Assembly: GCA_910584125.1 (NCBI GenBank)
Contig: CAJTXU010000005.1
Location: 59,584 to 90,942, forward strand
Reading direction: 5' to 3'
Source: an uncultured Muribaculaceae bacterium
GTDB taxonomy: Bacteria > Bacteroidota > Bacteroidia > Bacteroidales > Muribaculaceae
DNA length: 31,359 bases
Below are positions 7,098-15,491 of this stretch, in pieces (within the stretch, counting starts at the first letter, position 1; the number at the start of each line of letters is the position of its first letter). The translations under genes were made by a program, and so were the position numbers. The notes beneath the pieces were generated by a model. The model was not told the origin of the DNA, ran no database searches, and was given only the letters and a program-made list of their open reading frames with translations.

Positions 7098-7439
7098 TTA
7101 AAATTTAAGGCCACCCTTGCGGGCTGCGTCTGCCAGTGATTTTACTCGGCCGTGATACAGGTAGCCGTTGCGGTCGAACACGACCTCCGTGATACCTTTC
7201 TCGCCGGCTTTCTTTGCGATCTCCTCGCCGACCTTGGCGGCGATCTCTGTTTTCGTGCCTCCCTCGAGTCCCTTGGACGACGCCGATACGAGCGTTGCGC
7301 CCGCCAGGTCGTCGATCACCTGGACATAGATGGCCTTGTTCGAACGGAACACACTCATGCGCGGACGCTCGGCGGTGCCGGAGATTTTGCCGCGGATACG
7401 AGTCTTGATCTTATTTCTTCTTGCTATCTTGGATACCAT
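7098..7439 (-). CDS. rplR: 50S ribosomal protein L18
   Basis: 5S rRNA-binding protein of the central protuberance, acting with L5. The 113 residues show an Arg/Lys-rich N-terminus (MVSKIARRNKIKTRIRGKI) followed by the L18 fold with RPRMSVFRSNKAIYVQVIDD and the terminal FDRNGYLYHGRVKSLADAAR motif. Size is close to the E. coli protein (117). Confidence 0.98.
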   Translation of the reverse strand: MVSKIARRNKIKTRIRGKISGTAERPRMSVFRSNKAIYVQVIDDLAGATLVSASSKGLEGGTKTEIAAKVGEEIAKKAGEKGITEVVFDRNGYLYHGRVKSLADAARKGGLKF

Positions 7440-7452
7440 AACTGCTTACTTT

Positions 7453-8007
7453 TTATTTGGCGTTAGCCGACTTGCCTGACTTGCGGCGGATTATCTCGCC
7501 GACAAACTTGATACCTTTGCCCTTGTAGGGTTCGGGCTTGCGCAGCGAGCGGATCTTGGCGCATACCTGGCCGAGAAGCTGCTTGTCGCTGCTCTCCAGG
7601 ATGATGAGCGGGTTCTTGTTGCGCTCGGTCTTGGCCTCGACCTTGATCTCCTTGGGCAGTTTGATGTAGATAGCGTGCGAGTAGCCGAGCGAAAGCTCCA
7701 GGATCTGGCCGTTAGCCGTCGCGCGGTAACCCACGCCCACGAGCTCCATCTCCTTCTTGTAGCCTTCCGACACTCCGACCACCATGTTGTGGATCAGCGC
7801 GCGGTAGAGACCGTGCATGGCGCGGTGCTCACGCTCGTCGTCGGGACGCGTCAGAACTACGTGGCCGTCCTCGACCTTTACCTCGATATCGGGATTCACT
7901 TCCTGTACTAGCTCTCCCTTCGGACCCTTTACGGTCACTTCGTTTCCTTTTACCTGTACGGTTACGCCCGCGGGTATCGCAATCGGTGATTTACCTATTC
8001 TTGACAT
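7453..8007 (-). CDS. rplF: 50S ribosomal protein L6
   Basis: Duplicated-fold protein near the factor-binding site and sarcin-ricin loop. The 184 residues begin MSRIGKSPIAIPAGVTVQVK and hold two related alpha/beta domains (about 1-80 and 83-175); the second has the diagnostic EPYKGKGIKFVGEIIRRKSGK. Length matches the family (about 177-184). It follows rpsH by 12 nt. Confidence 0.98.
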   Translation of the reverse strand: MSRIGKSPIAIPAGVTVQVKGNEVTVKGPKGELVQEVNPDIEVKVEDGHVVLTRPDDEREHRAMHGLYRALIHNMVVGVSEGYKKEMELVGVGYRATANGQILELSLGYSHAIYIKLPKEIKVEAKTERNKNPLIILESSDKQLLGQVCAKIRSLRKPEPYKGKGIKFVGEIIRRKSGKSANAK

Positions 8008-8019
8008 AATACCTCCTTT

Positions 8020-8415
8020 TTAATAAACGTAACACAATACTTCGCCGCCGATCTTGCGCTCTTTGGCTTCCTTGTTGGTCATCACGCCCTGCGATGTCGA
8101 GAGGATAGCGATGCCCAGTCCGTTGAGCACGCGGGGCATGTCTTTGTAGCCGGTGTACTGGCGAAGACCCGGACGCGAGACGCGGTGAAGGTTCTTGATC
8201 GCGCACACCTTGTCGGCCGGATCGTATTTGAGGGCGATCTTGATGGTGCCCTTCGGGCCGTCCTCGATGAACTTGTAGTTCAGGATGTAGCCCTGGTCGA
8301 AAAGGATCTTGGTTATCTCCCTTTTCATCTTTGAGGTCGGAACTTCCACCACGCGGTGTCCTGCCATGATGGCGTTCCGGACTCTTGTCAGATAATCTGC
8401 AATTGGATCAGTCAT
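8020..8415 (-). CDS. rpsH: 30S ribosomal protein S8
   Basis: Primary assembly protein binding helix 21 of 16S rRNA. The 131 residues start MTDPIADYLTRVRNAIMAGH and end with the S8 signature GLGIAILSTSQGVMTNKEA followed by KIGGEVLCYVY. In E. coli S8 represses the spc operon by binding mRNA at rplE; here the 104-nt spacer before rpsH is a candidate place for regulation. Confidence 0.98.
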   Translation of the reverse strand: MTDPIADYLTRVRNAIMAGHRVVEVPTSKMKREITKILFDQGYILNYKFIEDGPKGTIKIALKYDPADKVCAIKNLHRVSRPGLRQYTGYKDMPRVLNGLGIAILSTSQGVMTNKEAKERKIGGEVLCYVY

Positions 8416-8485
8416 TTTTTTGTTGGTTAAATTGATTCAGATGCACTGAACAATATTTAAAACTCACAGTATATTCGAGAGTATG

Positions 8486-8510
8486 CCGGGGCGGCAGCGG
8501 AGGCCGCCGG
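8486..8510 (-). promoter_or_regulatory. GC-rich hairpin in the rpsN-rpsH spacer
   Basis: A 6-bp all-GC stem (GGCGGC 8490-8495 with GCCGCC 8503-8508, 7-nt loop, two further pairs possible after a bulge) lies just after the rpsN stop in a 104-nt spacer. There is no U-tract next to it, so it is not a simple terminator; the other 80 nt are AT-rich. Confidence 0.4.
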
Positions 8511-8519
8511 TGACATTCG

Positions 8520-8822
8520 TCACCAGCTTGCCTTCTTAACGCCCGGAATCAGGCCGGCCGACGCCATCTCGCGGAACTGGATGCGCGAGATGCCGAACTG
8601 ACGCATGTAGCCTTTGGGACGGCCCGTGATCTCGCAGCGGTTGTGCAGACGCACGCGCGACGCGTTCTTCGGAAGCTTCTGGAGCTTGGTCAGGGCGTCA
8701 TAGTCGATGTTGCCTTCCGCATCCGCCAGGGCTGCCTTCTTGAGGGCTGCCTTCTTGGCGGCATATCTGGCCACCATGCGCTGACGCTTCACCTCGCGGG
8801 CCTTCATTGATTCTTTTGCCAT
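8520..8822 (-). CDS. rpsN: 30S ribosomal protein S14 (long, zinc-free form)
   Basis: Head protein of the small subunit. The 100-residue product is the long form with no CxxC...CxxC zinc ribbon: MAKESMKAREVKRQRMVARY, then LPKNASRVRLHNRCEITGRP and RQFGISRIQFREMASAGLIPG. The C-terminal motif KKASW is typical. Zinc-free S14 needs no zinc-dependent paralogue switch. It precedes rpsH by 104 nt and follows rplE by 4 nt. Confidence 0.98.
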   Translation of the reverse strand: MAKESMKAREVKRQRMVARYAAKKAALKKAALADAEGNIDYDALTKLQKLPKNASRVRLHNRCEITGRPKGYMRQFGISRIQFREMASAGLIPGVKKASW

Positions 8823-8826
8823 AGCT

Positions 8827-9375
8827 TTATTTTTCGTGTTTGAACGGTAATCCGAATTTCTTAAGCAACGCGAAGCCCTCCTCGTCGGTGTTGGCCGAGG
8901 TGACGAACGTGATGTTCATACCCTGCAGCTTGGGCACGTTGTCGATGTTGATCTCGGGGAAGATGATCTGCTCGGTGATGCCCAGCGTGTAGTTGCCGCG
9001 GCCGTCGAGCTTCGAGTTGATGCCCTTGAAGTCGCGGATACGGGGCAGAGCCACGCGCACCAGACGCTCCAGGAACTCATACATCCTCTCGCGGCGCAGT
9101 GTCACCATCGCGCCGATGGGCATCTTCTTACGCAGCTTGAAGTTCGAGATGTCCTTGCGCGAAAGCGTGGGGACAGCCTTCTGGCCCGTGATGGCCGTCA
9201 GCTCGCTGATTGCCGTCTCGATGATTTTCTTGTCCTGTGTGGCCGCGCCCAGACCCTGGTTGATCACGATCTTCTCCAGGCGGGGAACCTGCATGGGAGT
9301 GGTGTACTTGAACTCCTCGGTGAGCTCGGGCACGATTTTCTCCTTGTACTGCTTTGAAAGTGTAGTCTCTGCCAT
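8827..9375 (-). CDS. rplE: 50S ribosomal protein L5
   Basis: 5S rRNA-binding central-protuberance protein contacting P-site tRNA. The 182 residues contain the L5 signature (VPRLEKIVINQGLGAAT), ITGQKAVPTLSRKDISNFKL and the C-terminal ITFVTSANTDEEGFALLKKF. Its start codon overlaps the rplX stop by one base (TAATG), so the two are translationally coupled. Confidence 0.98.
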   Translation of the reverse strand: MAETTLSKQYKEKIVPELTEEFKYTTPMQVPRLEKIVINQGLGAATQDKKIIETAISELTAITGQKAVPTLSRKDISNFKLRKKMPIGAMVTLRRERMYEFLERLVRVALPRIRDFKGINSKLDGRGNYTLGITEQIIFPEINIDNVPKLQGMNITFVTSANTDEEGFALLKKFGLPFKHEK

Positions 9376-9695
9376 TACTTTATCTCCTCTCCTGATTTTT
9401 TAGCGTAACGCACCAGTTTGCCGTCCTCGTTGCGGCGGCGTCCGATACGGGTGGGCTTGCCCGTCTTGGGGTCAACCACGTTAAGGTTCGAAATATGCAC
9501 CGGCGCCTCGATCTTCACGATGCCTCCCTGAGGGTGCTTGGCGCTCGGCTTTGTGCTTTTGGAGACGATGTTGATGCCCTCCACGACGGCGCGGTTCTTC
9601 TTCACCAGCACCTCGAGGACGCGGCCCGTCTTGCCCTTGTCGTCGCCGGCGTTGACAAAGACGGTGTCTCCTTTCTTTATATGCAATTTTGCCAT
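9375..9695 (-). CDS. rplX: 50S ribosomal protein L24
   Basis: Early-assembly protein that initiates 50S folding with L3 and lies at the tunnel exit. The 106 residues start with a KOW motif (HIKKGDTVFVNAGDDKGKTG, about 4-25) and include VVEGINIVSKSTKPSAKHP and the C-terminal RIGRRRNEDGKLVRYAKKSG. Length is normal. It overlaps rplE by one base and follows rplN by 35 nt. Confidence 0.98.
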   Translation of the reverse strand: MAKLHIKKGDTVFVNAGDDKGKTGRVLEVLVKKNRAVVEGINIVSKSTKPSAKHPQGGIVKIEAPVHISNLNVVDPKTGKPTRIGRRRNEDGKLVRYAKKSGEEIK

Positions 9696-9730
9696 TTTCT
9701 GAAATTTTGTCTAAGACGGTTGATGAATTG

Positions 9731-10096
9731 TTAGAGCACCTCGGGTGCGAGCGAGACGATCTTCATGTTCGTGGCGCGAAGCTCGCGGGCCACGGGGCCG
9801 AAGATACGCGTGCCGCGGATCTCGCCTGCGTTGTTGAGCAGCACGCATGCGTTGTCGTCGAAACGGATGTAGCTGCCGTCCGGACGGCGGATTTCCTTCT
9901 TCGTGCGGACCACTACGGCCTTCGATACGGTGCCTTTCTTGACGTCCGACGAGGGGATCGTGCTCTTCACTGTGACTACGATGATATCACCGACGCCGGC
10001 GTAGCGGCGTCCCGTGCCTCCGAGCACATGGATGCAGAGCACCTCTTTCGCGCCCGAGTTGTCGGCTACTGTTAAACGTGATTCTGTCTGTATCAT
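9731..10096 (-). CDS. rplN: 50S ribosomal protein L14
   Basis: Interface protein of the 50S subunit that forms bridge B8 and is the docking site of the silencing factor RsfS. The 121 residues start MIQTESRLTVADNSGAKEV, then VTVKSTIPSSDVKKG and the C-terminal GTRIFGPVARELR. All are standard L14 motifs and the size equals the norm (122). It follows rpsQ by 2 nt. Confidence 0.98.
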   Translation of the reverse strand: MIQTESRLTVADNSGAKEVLCIHVLGGTGRRYAGVGDIIVVTVKSTIPSSDVKKGTVSKAVVVRTKKEIRRPDGSYIRFDDNACVLLNNAGEIRGTRIFGPVARELRATNMKIVSLAPEVL

Positions 10097-10098
10097 GG

Positions 10099-10362
10099 TT
10101 ACTTCACTTTTTCGATGATTTCAACGAGTCTCCATCTCTTGGTCTTGCTCAGGGGGCGGGTCTCCATCAGACGCACGGTGTCGCCTACGGAGCACTCATT
10201 CTTTTCGTCGTGAGCATGATATTTCTTCGTCTTGTTGACAAACTTTCCGTAAATCGGGTGTTTCTCTTTCCATTTGATCTCCACCGTGATGGTCTTGTCG
10301 CACTTGTTGCTCGAAACGACCCCGATTCTCTCTTTTCTCAAATGTCTTTTGTTCTCTTCCAT
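10099..10362 (-). CDS. rpsQ: 30S ribosomal protein S17
   Basis: OB-fold primary binder of the 16S 5' domain. The 87 residues include RHLRKERIGVVSSNKCDKTI (the S17 N-terminal signature), VEIKWKEKHPIYGKFVNKTK and GDTVRLMETRPLSKTKRWRL. Length matches the family (84-87). It lies between rpmC (25 nt) and rplN (2 nt). Confidence 0.98.
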   Translation of the reverse strand: MEENKRHLRKERIGVVSSNKCDKTITVEIKWKEKHPIYGKFVNKTKKYHAHDEKNECSVGDTVRLMETRPLSKTKRWRLVEIIEKVK

Positions 10363-10387
10363 TTTTAAAATAGTTTCACCGGGTTAA

Positions 10388-10603
10388 TTACTTGGCGGCT
10401 GCCTCCTGCGCGGCGGCAATCTCCTTCTGGCGCAACACTGTCTTCAGACGGGCGATCTCACGGCGGTCTTTCGTGATCTTGGCGGGATTGTCCGAGGGAG
10501 ATATCGCGTGCGCTACTTTCAATTCACGATAAGCCTTCTCTGCGACCTCTATGCGGGCCTGCAACTCCTGAATGCTTAATTCCTTGATTTCTTCCTTTTT
10601 CAT
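10388..10603 (-). CDS. rpmC: 50S ribosomal protein L29
   Basis: Two-helix protein at the polypeptide exit, next to L23, where chaperones and SRP dock. The 71-residue reading MKKEEIKELSIQELQARIEV...KDRREIARLKTVLRQKE is a standard L29 with a short Ala-rich tail. An upstream ATG in the same frame would add 28 residues, but these derive from the hairpin-containing spacer and resemble no L29, so the ATG at 10603 is chosen. The 188-nt gap before it is exceptional in this cluster. Confidence 0.95.
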   Translation of the reverse strand: MKKEEIKELSIQELQARIEVAEKAYRELKVAHAISPSDNPAKITKDRREIARLKTVLRQKEIAAAQEAAAK

Positions 10604-10791
10604 TGTTTGTTCTTTGTTGGGTGACGGCCGGTCTGACCGCCATACATACACATTTAGGGCCCATTCCGGCCCAATTCGGGGAAGCATGCGTTCACATGCT
10701 CCCCGAATGTTGAACCGAAATATTCCCTGATTATTGTGTGGTATGACAGAAAAATCTGCTTGTCACTATTTTTTTCTCTCGTTTTTACGGT
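10604..10791 (-). promoter_or_regulatory. Long structured rplP-rpmC spacer with a strong hairpin
   Basis: This 188-nt spacer replaces the near-abutting rplP-rpmC junction found in most bacteria. It contains a 14-bp hairpin (ATTCGGGG + AGCATG, 10674-10681 and 10683-10688, with CATGCT + CCCCGAAT, 10695-10708; one bulged A, 6-nt loop). Further GC-rich inverted repeats follow on the transcript (10621-10670). No U-tract follows the stem and no -7 TAnnTTTG element is present, so it looks neither like a plain terminator nor a promoter. Confidence 0.6.
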
Positions 10792-11223
10792 TTAAACGTT
10801 CTGCGAGGGGTCGTAGTCGCGGCGAACGACGAACTTCGTCAGCACCGGCAGCTTCTGGGCTGCGAGGCGCAGGGCCTCCTTGGCGATGTCGTAGGGTACT
10901 CCGTCAACCTCGATGAGGATGCGGCCCGGCGTCACGGGCGCCACGAAGCCCTCGGGGTTACCCTTACCTTTACCCATTCGCACCTCGGCGGGCTTTTTGG
11001 TGATGGGCTTGTCGGGGAAGATGCGGATCCAGATCTGACCCTGACGCTGCATGTAACGCGTCACAGCGACACGGGCGGCCTCGATCTGGCGGCCGGTGAT
11101 CCACTTCGAGTCGAGAGTCTTGATGCCGAACGAGCCGAAAGCCAGCTGATTGCCCCTCTGGGCCTCACCTTTCATGCGGCCCTTTTGCGAACGGCGGTAT
11201 CTTGTTTTCTTAGGCTGTAACAT
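10792..11223 (-). CDS. rplP: 50S ribosomal protein L16
   Basis: Core 50S protein that helps position A-site tRNA and is required for late assembly. The 143 residues start MLQPKKTRYRRSQKGRMKG and carry SKWITGRQIEAARVAVTRYM, RIFPDKPITKKPAEVRMGKG and the terminal LPVLTKFVVRRD. Slightly longer than the E. coli protein (136). It follows rpsC by 20 nt and is followed by the long structured spacer. Confidence 0.98.
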   Translation of the reverse strand: MLQPKKTRYRRSQKGRMKGEAQRGNQLAFGSFGIKTLDSKWITGRQIEAARVAVTRYMQRQGQIWIRIFPDKPITKKPAEVRMGKGKGNPEGFVAPVTPGRILIEVDGVPYDIAKEALRLAAQKLPVLTKFVVRRDYDPSQNV

Positions 11224-11243
11224 TATCTAAGATTCTTTACTTG

Positions 11244-11975
<732 letters not shown>

Positions 11976-11980
11976 CTTGC

Positions 11981-12385
11981 TTAGTCGTTTGATTTGTTAT
12001 ACGTGTCGACACAGATCGTGACGTGGTTGGAGCGCTTGCGGATGCGGTATCCGCGGCCCTGCGGCGCGGGACGCATGCGCTTCAGCATCGGGGCGGCGTC
12101 TACGAAGACTGTCTTGACGTAGAGCTCGCCGGCCTCTGCCTTGCGCTCGTTCTTCTGCTCCCAGTTGGCGATGGCGGAACGGAGCAGTTTCTCCACCTTG
12201 CGCGAAGCCTCCTTGTTGGAGAACTTCAGGATGCCGAGGGCCTTGAAAGCCTCGACACCGCGTATCATGTCGACGACGAGGCGCATCTTGCGCGGCGACG
12301 AGGGCACGTTGCGCAGACGGGCGCAGTACTCGTTCTTACGCGCGGCCTTGATAGCCTCGGCAGCTTGTCTTTTTCTTAAACCCAT
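11981..12385 (-). CDS. rplV: 50S ribosomal protein L22
   Basis: Binds all 23S domains; its extended beta-hairpin lines the nascent-peptide tunnel near the macrolide site. The 134 residues contain NVPSSPRKMRLVVDMIRGV, the globular core, and the hairpin tip MLKRMRPAPQGRGYRIRKRS near residues 94-113 followed by the conserved NHVTI. No deletion in the tip is seen. It follows rpsS by 39 nt. Confidence 0.98.
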   Translation of the reverse strand: MGLRKRQAAEAIKAARKNEYCARLRNVPSSPRKMRLVVDMIRGVEAFKALGILKFSNKEASRKVEKLLRSAIANWEQKNERKAEAGELYVKTVFVDAAPMLKRMRPAPQGRGYRIRKRSNHVTICVDTYNKSND

Positions 12386-12424
12386 TGTATGTTGTTCTGT
12401 TTATTTCGTGAATGTTTCGGGGCC

Positions 12425-12694
12425 TTATTTCTTCTTGTTGCCGGCGTGGCCGCGGAAAGTGCGCGTCGGAGCGAACTCGCCGAGCTTGTGGCCAACCATG
12501 TTCTCCGTCACGTAGACCGGGATGAACTTGTTGCCGTTGTGCACGGCGAAAGTGTGGCCGACGAAGTCGGGCGAGATCATGGAGGCGCGGCTCCAGGTCT
12601 TGATCACGCTTTTCTTGCCGCTTTCTTCCATAGCGGCCACCTTTTTCTCCAGCTTTACGGAAATGAAGGGTCCTTTTTTAAGCGAACGACTCAT
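12425..12694 (-). CDS. rpsS: 30S ribosomal protein S19
   Basis: Head protein pairing with S13 and forming an intersubunit bridge. The 89 residues begin MSRSLKKGPFISVKLEKKV and include IKTWSRASMISPDFVGHTFA, then FIPVYVTENMVGHKLGEFAP and TRTFRGHAG, all diagnostic. Length equals the family norm (92). Confidence 0.98.
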   Translation of the reverse strand: MSRSLKKGPFISVKLEKKVAAMEESGKKSVIKTWSRASMISPDFVGHTFAVHNGNKFIPVYVTENMVGHKLGEFAPTRTFRGHAGNKKK

Positions 12695-12714
12695 ATTTGT
12701 CTGAATTAATCAAA

Positions 12715-13542
12715 TTACTTTTTCCTTCTTTCAATGATGTACTTCGAAGAGTGCTTCTTGGGCGAGCGAGTCTTCAGGCCCTTTGCGTAGAGACCCGTGC
12801 GCGAGCGCGGATGTCCACCGGACTGACGGCCCTCGCCACCACCCATCGGGTGGTCGACAGGGTTCATGACGACACCACGGTTGTGCGGGCGGCGGCCCTG
12901 CCAGCGTGAGCGTCCTGCCTTGCCGCTGCTCTCCAGCGCGTGGTCGGAGTTGCCGACTACGCCCACGGTGGCGCGGCATGTGAGAAGCACCTTGCGGGTT
13001 TCTCCTGAAGGTAATTTGATGATCGCGTAATCACCTTCACGCGAGGTGAGCTGAGCGAACGTGCCGGCCGAGCGCGCCATCGAGGCGCCCTGTCCCGGAC
13101 GAAGCTCTATACAATGGATTAGCGTACCTACGGGTATCTTCGCGAGGGGGAGGCAGTTGCCTACCTCGGGGGCCACATCGGCGCCGCTCATCACGGTCTG
13201 TCCCACCTGAAGCCCGTTGGGGGCGATCATGTAGGCCTTGTAGCCGTCGGTGTAGTAGAGCAGCGCGATGCGCGCCGAGCGGTTCGGATCGTACTCGATG
13301 CTCTTCACGACTGCCGGAACGTTGTCGTTCGTCCTCTTGAAGTCGATAAGACGCAATTTTCTCTTGTGGCCGCCGCCGCGATAGCGGGTCGACAGGTGGC
13401 CCGATGAGTTGCGGCCGCCCGTCGAGCGCTTGCCGACGGTAAGAGACTTTTCTGGTGTGGTAGCAGTGATTTGTCCTTTGAACACACCAATAACCTTGTG
13501 TCTTTGCCCAGGCGTAGTGGGCTTGAATTTTCTTACTGCCAT
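12715..13542 (-). CDS. rplB: 50S ribosomal protein L2
   Basis: Large conserved protein needed for subunit association and an active peptidyl-transferase centre. The 275 residues carry the N-terminal OB fold, the SH3-like domain and the C-terminal loop NPVDHPMGGGEGRQSGGHPR. The first His of DHP, corresponding to the functionally important His229 of E. coli, is kept; the next position is Met where E. coli has His, as I recall for other Bacteroidota. It precedes rpsS by 20 nt. Confidence 0.98.
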   Translation of the reverse strand: MAVRKFKPTTPGQRHKVIGVFKGQITATTPEKSLTVGKRSTGGRNSSGHLSTRYRGGGHKRKLRLIDFKRTNDNVPAVVKSIEYDPNRSARIALLYYTDGYKAYMIAPNGLQVGQTVMSGADVAPEVGNCLPLAKIPVGTLIHCIELRPGQGASMARSAGTFAQLTSREGDYAIIKLPSGETRKVLLTCRATVGVVGNSDHALESSGKAGRSRWQGRRPHNRGVVMNPVDHPMGGGEGRQSGGHPRSRTGLYAKGLKTRSPKKHSSKYIIERRKK

Positions 13543-13549
13543 TTTATCT

Positions 13550-13840
13550 TTAGATGTTGCTGTAGTAGTCTATCTTCTGTCCTTCTGCCACTGTGACGTA
13601 GGCCTTCTTGAACGCGGCGCGCTGGCCGCGGATCAGTCCGCCCTTCGTGTAGCGCTGCTTGCGCTTGCCGGCATAGTTGGCTATGTTCACTTTCTCGACG
13701 CGGACGTTGTAGAGCTTCTCCACGATGTCCTTGATCTGAAACTTGTTGGCGTCGGGAGATACGGCGAAGGTGTAGCAGTTCTGCTTCTCGCTGTAGGCCG
13801 TGGCCTTCTCAGTCACGATCGGTTTGATTTGAATGTCCAT
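13550..13840 (-). CDS. rplW: 50S ribosomal protein L23
   Basis: Tunnel-exit protein and docking site for trigger factor and SRP. The 96 residues begin MDIQIKPIVTEKATAYSEKQ, then YTFAVSPDANKFQIKDIVEK and the flexible loop YAGKRKQRYTKGGLIRGQRA. Size and motifs are those of bacterial L23. It starts 7 nt before rplB. Confidence 0.98.
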   Translation of the reverse strand: MDIQIKPIVTEKATAYSEKQNCYTFAVSPDANKFQIKDIVEKLYNVRVEKVNIANYAGKRKQRYTKGGLIRGQRAAFKKAYVTVAEGQKIDYYSNI

Positions 13841-13854
13841 CTTTCTATATCTCC

Positions 13855-14490
13855 TTATTTGTATTCGTTGATGACGCCGACGCTGGCCTCGGTCAGAAGC
13901 ACCGCGTCATTGTTGAGCACTGTGAACGCGTTGAGGTCCTTGGCCTGGGCGAGCAGCGCGTTGGGCACGTTGCGCACCGAGAGGAGCACGTTGTCGTCGG
14001 GGGCGGCGAAAACGAGCAGGACCTTCTTGTCCTGGAGCTTGAAGTTGCGGGCGATCTCCATGTAGGATTTCGTGCGCGGCTTGTCGAACGTGAAGTTCTC
14101 GATCACGATGACCTTCTTGTCGTTCAGACGCGACGTCAGGGCGATCCTGCGAGCCAGGGCCTTCATCTTCTTGTTGATCTTCGAACGGTAGTCGCGCGGA
14201 CGGGGACCGAACACACGGCCGCCGTGGTAGAGCACCGGCGAGTTCAGGTCGCCGCGGCGGGCGCCGCCGCCGCCTTTCTGACGGCCGATCTTGCGTGTCG
14301 AGTACGACACCTCGCTGCGTTCCTTGCTCTTGTGGGTTCCCTGACGCTGGTTGCCCAGGTACTGCTTGATGTCGAGATAGAGGGTATGCTCGGCATTGCC
14401 CTTCTCCAGGTCGAGCGCGAACACCTCGTCGTTCAGGTTGACCTTGCGGCCTGTATCTTCGCCTTTGATGTTATATACTGCTACTTCCAT
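13855..14490 (-). CDS. rplD: 50S ribosomal protein L4
   Basis: Binds 23S domain I and extends a loop into the exit tunnel beside L22. The 211 residues hold the tunnel loop around 50-100 (STRKIGRQKGGGGARRGDLN, then GGRVFGPRPRDYRSKINKK) and the globular C-terminus with DNVLLSVRNVPNA. In E. coli L4 represses its own S10 operon. The start overlaps the rplC stop by one base (TAATG), implying coupling. Confidence 0.98.
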   Translation of the reverse strand: MEVAVYNIKGEDTGRKVNLNDEVFALDLEKGNAEHTLYLDIKQYLGNQRQGTHKSKERSEVSYSTRKIGRQKGGGGARRGDLNSPVLYHGGRVFGPRPRDYRSKINKKMKALARRIALTSRLNDKKVIVIENFTFDKPRTKSYMEIARNFKLQDKKVLLVFAAPDDNVLLSVRNVPNALLAQAKDLNAFTVLNNDAVLLTEASVGVINEYK

Positions 14491-15107
14491 TATTTCTCAA
14501 CTATAACGATTGAACCTTTGGGGCCGGGAACGGAACCCTTAATCATCAACAAATTGTGCTCCGGGAGCACCTTGATCACCTGCAGATTCTGCACTGTGAC
14601 GCGCTCGTTGCCCATCTGGCCGGCCATGCGCAGGCCCTTGAACACCTTGGCGGGATACGAGCAGGCACCGATCGAACCGGGTGCGCGCAGACGGTTGTGC
14701 TGACCATGCGTCTTCTGGCCTACGCCGCCGAAACCGTGACGCTTCACGACGCCCTGGAAGCCCTTACCCTTGGAGGTGCCGACCACGTCGACGAATCCAC
14801 CCTCCTGGAAGAGGTCTACTGTCAGCGTGTCGCCCAGAGACGGCATCGTCTCGAACGACTTGAACTCGGCCAAGTGGCGATGCGGTGCTACCCCCGCCTT
14901 CTTGAAGTGGCCCTGCAGAGGACGCGTGGTGTGCTTCTCCTTTGCCTCCTGGAAGCCTACCTGCACGGCCTCGTAGCCGTCTTTCTCAAGCGTTTTGATC
15001 TGGGTAACCACACAAGGACCTACTTCGATAACAGTGCACGGAACGTTCTTTCCGTCGGCACTGAAAACGGATGTCATTCCGATTTTCTTTCCTAATAATC
15101 CTGGCAT
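14490..15107 (-). CDS. rplC: 50S ribosomal protein L3
   Basis: Early 50S assembly protein whose loop reaches the peptidyl-transferase centre. The 205 residues begin MPGLLGKKIGMTSVFSADGK; the central extension has GKGFQGVVKRHGFGGVGQKT, then HNRLRAPGSIGACSYPAKVF and KGLRMAGQMGNERVTVQNLQ. At the place where E. coli carries the PrmB-methylated Gln (SIGQNQTPGKVF) this protein reads SIGACSYPAKVF, so that modification target appears absent. It follows rpsJ by 49 nt. Confidence 0.98.
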   Translation of the reverse strand: MPGLLGKKIGMTSVFSADGKNVPCTVIEVGPCVVTQIKTLEKDGYEAVQVGFQEAKEKHTTRPLQGHFKKAGVAPHRHLAEFKSFETMPSLGDTLTVDLFQEGGFVDVVGTSKGKGFQGVVKRHGFGGVGQKTHGQHNRLRAPGSIGACSYPAKVFKGLRMAGQMGNERVTVQNLQVIKVLPEHNLLMIKGSVPGPKGSIVIVEK

Positions 15108-15156
15108 TTCTTTATTTTGTTTGTGGTTTGCTGTCTGTTCTTTTGTTTTACTTCGA

Positions 15157-15462
15157 TCACACCTTGATCGAGACGTCGACTCCCGAGGGAAGCTCGAGCT
15201 TCATCAGCGCGTCGACGGTCTTGGCCGTGCTGCTGTAGATGTCGATCAGACGCTGGAACGATGAGAGCTGGAACTGTTCGCGGGCTTTCTTGTTGACGAA
15301 GGTGGAACGGTTCACCGTGAAGATGCGCTTGTGCGTGGGCAGGGGTATCGGACCGCTTACCACAGCGCCTGTCGACTTCACAGTCTTCACGATCTTCTCG
15401 GCCGACTTGTCGACGAGGTTGTGATCGTAAGATTTGAGTTTGATTCTGATTTTCTGGCTCAT
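15157..15462 (-). CDS. rpsJ: 30S ribosomal protein S10
   Basis: Head protein that also serves as the transcription-translation link NusE, pairing with NusB and NusG. The 101 residues begin MSQKIRIKLKSYDHNLVDKS and contain VSGPIPLPTHKRIFTVNRST, the conserved S10 loop, then EQFQLSSFQRLIDIYSSTAK. It opens the S10 block directly after fusA; the tuf gene that separates them in many proteobacteria is absent. Confidence 0.98.
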   Translation of the reverse strand: MSQKIRIKLKSYDHNLVDKSAEKIVKTVKSTGAVVSGPIPLPTHKRIFTVNRSTFVNKKAREQFQLSSFQRLIDIYSSTAKTVDALMKLELPSGVDVSIKV

Positions 15463-15491
15463 ATTTTAATTTTGACTTACTGGCATGTTAA

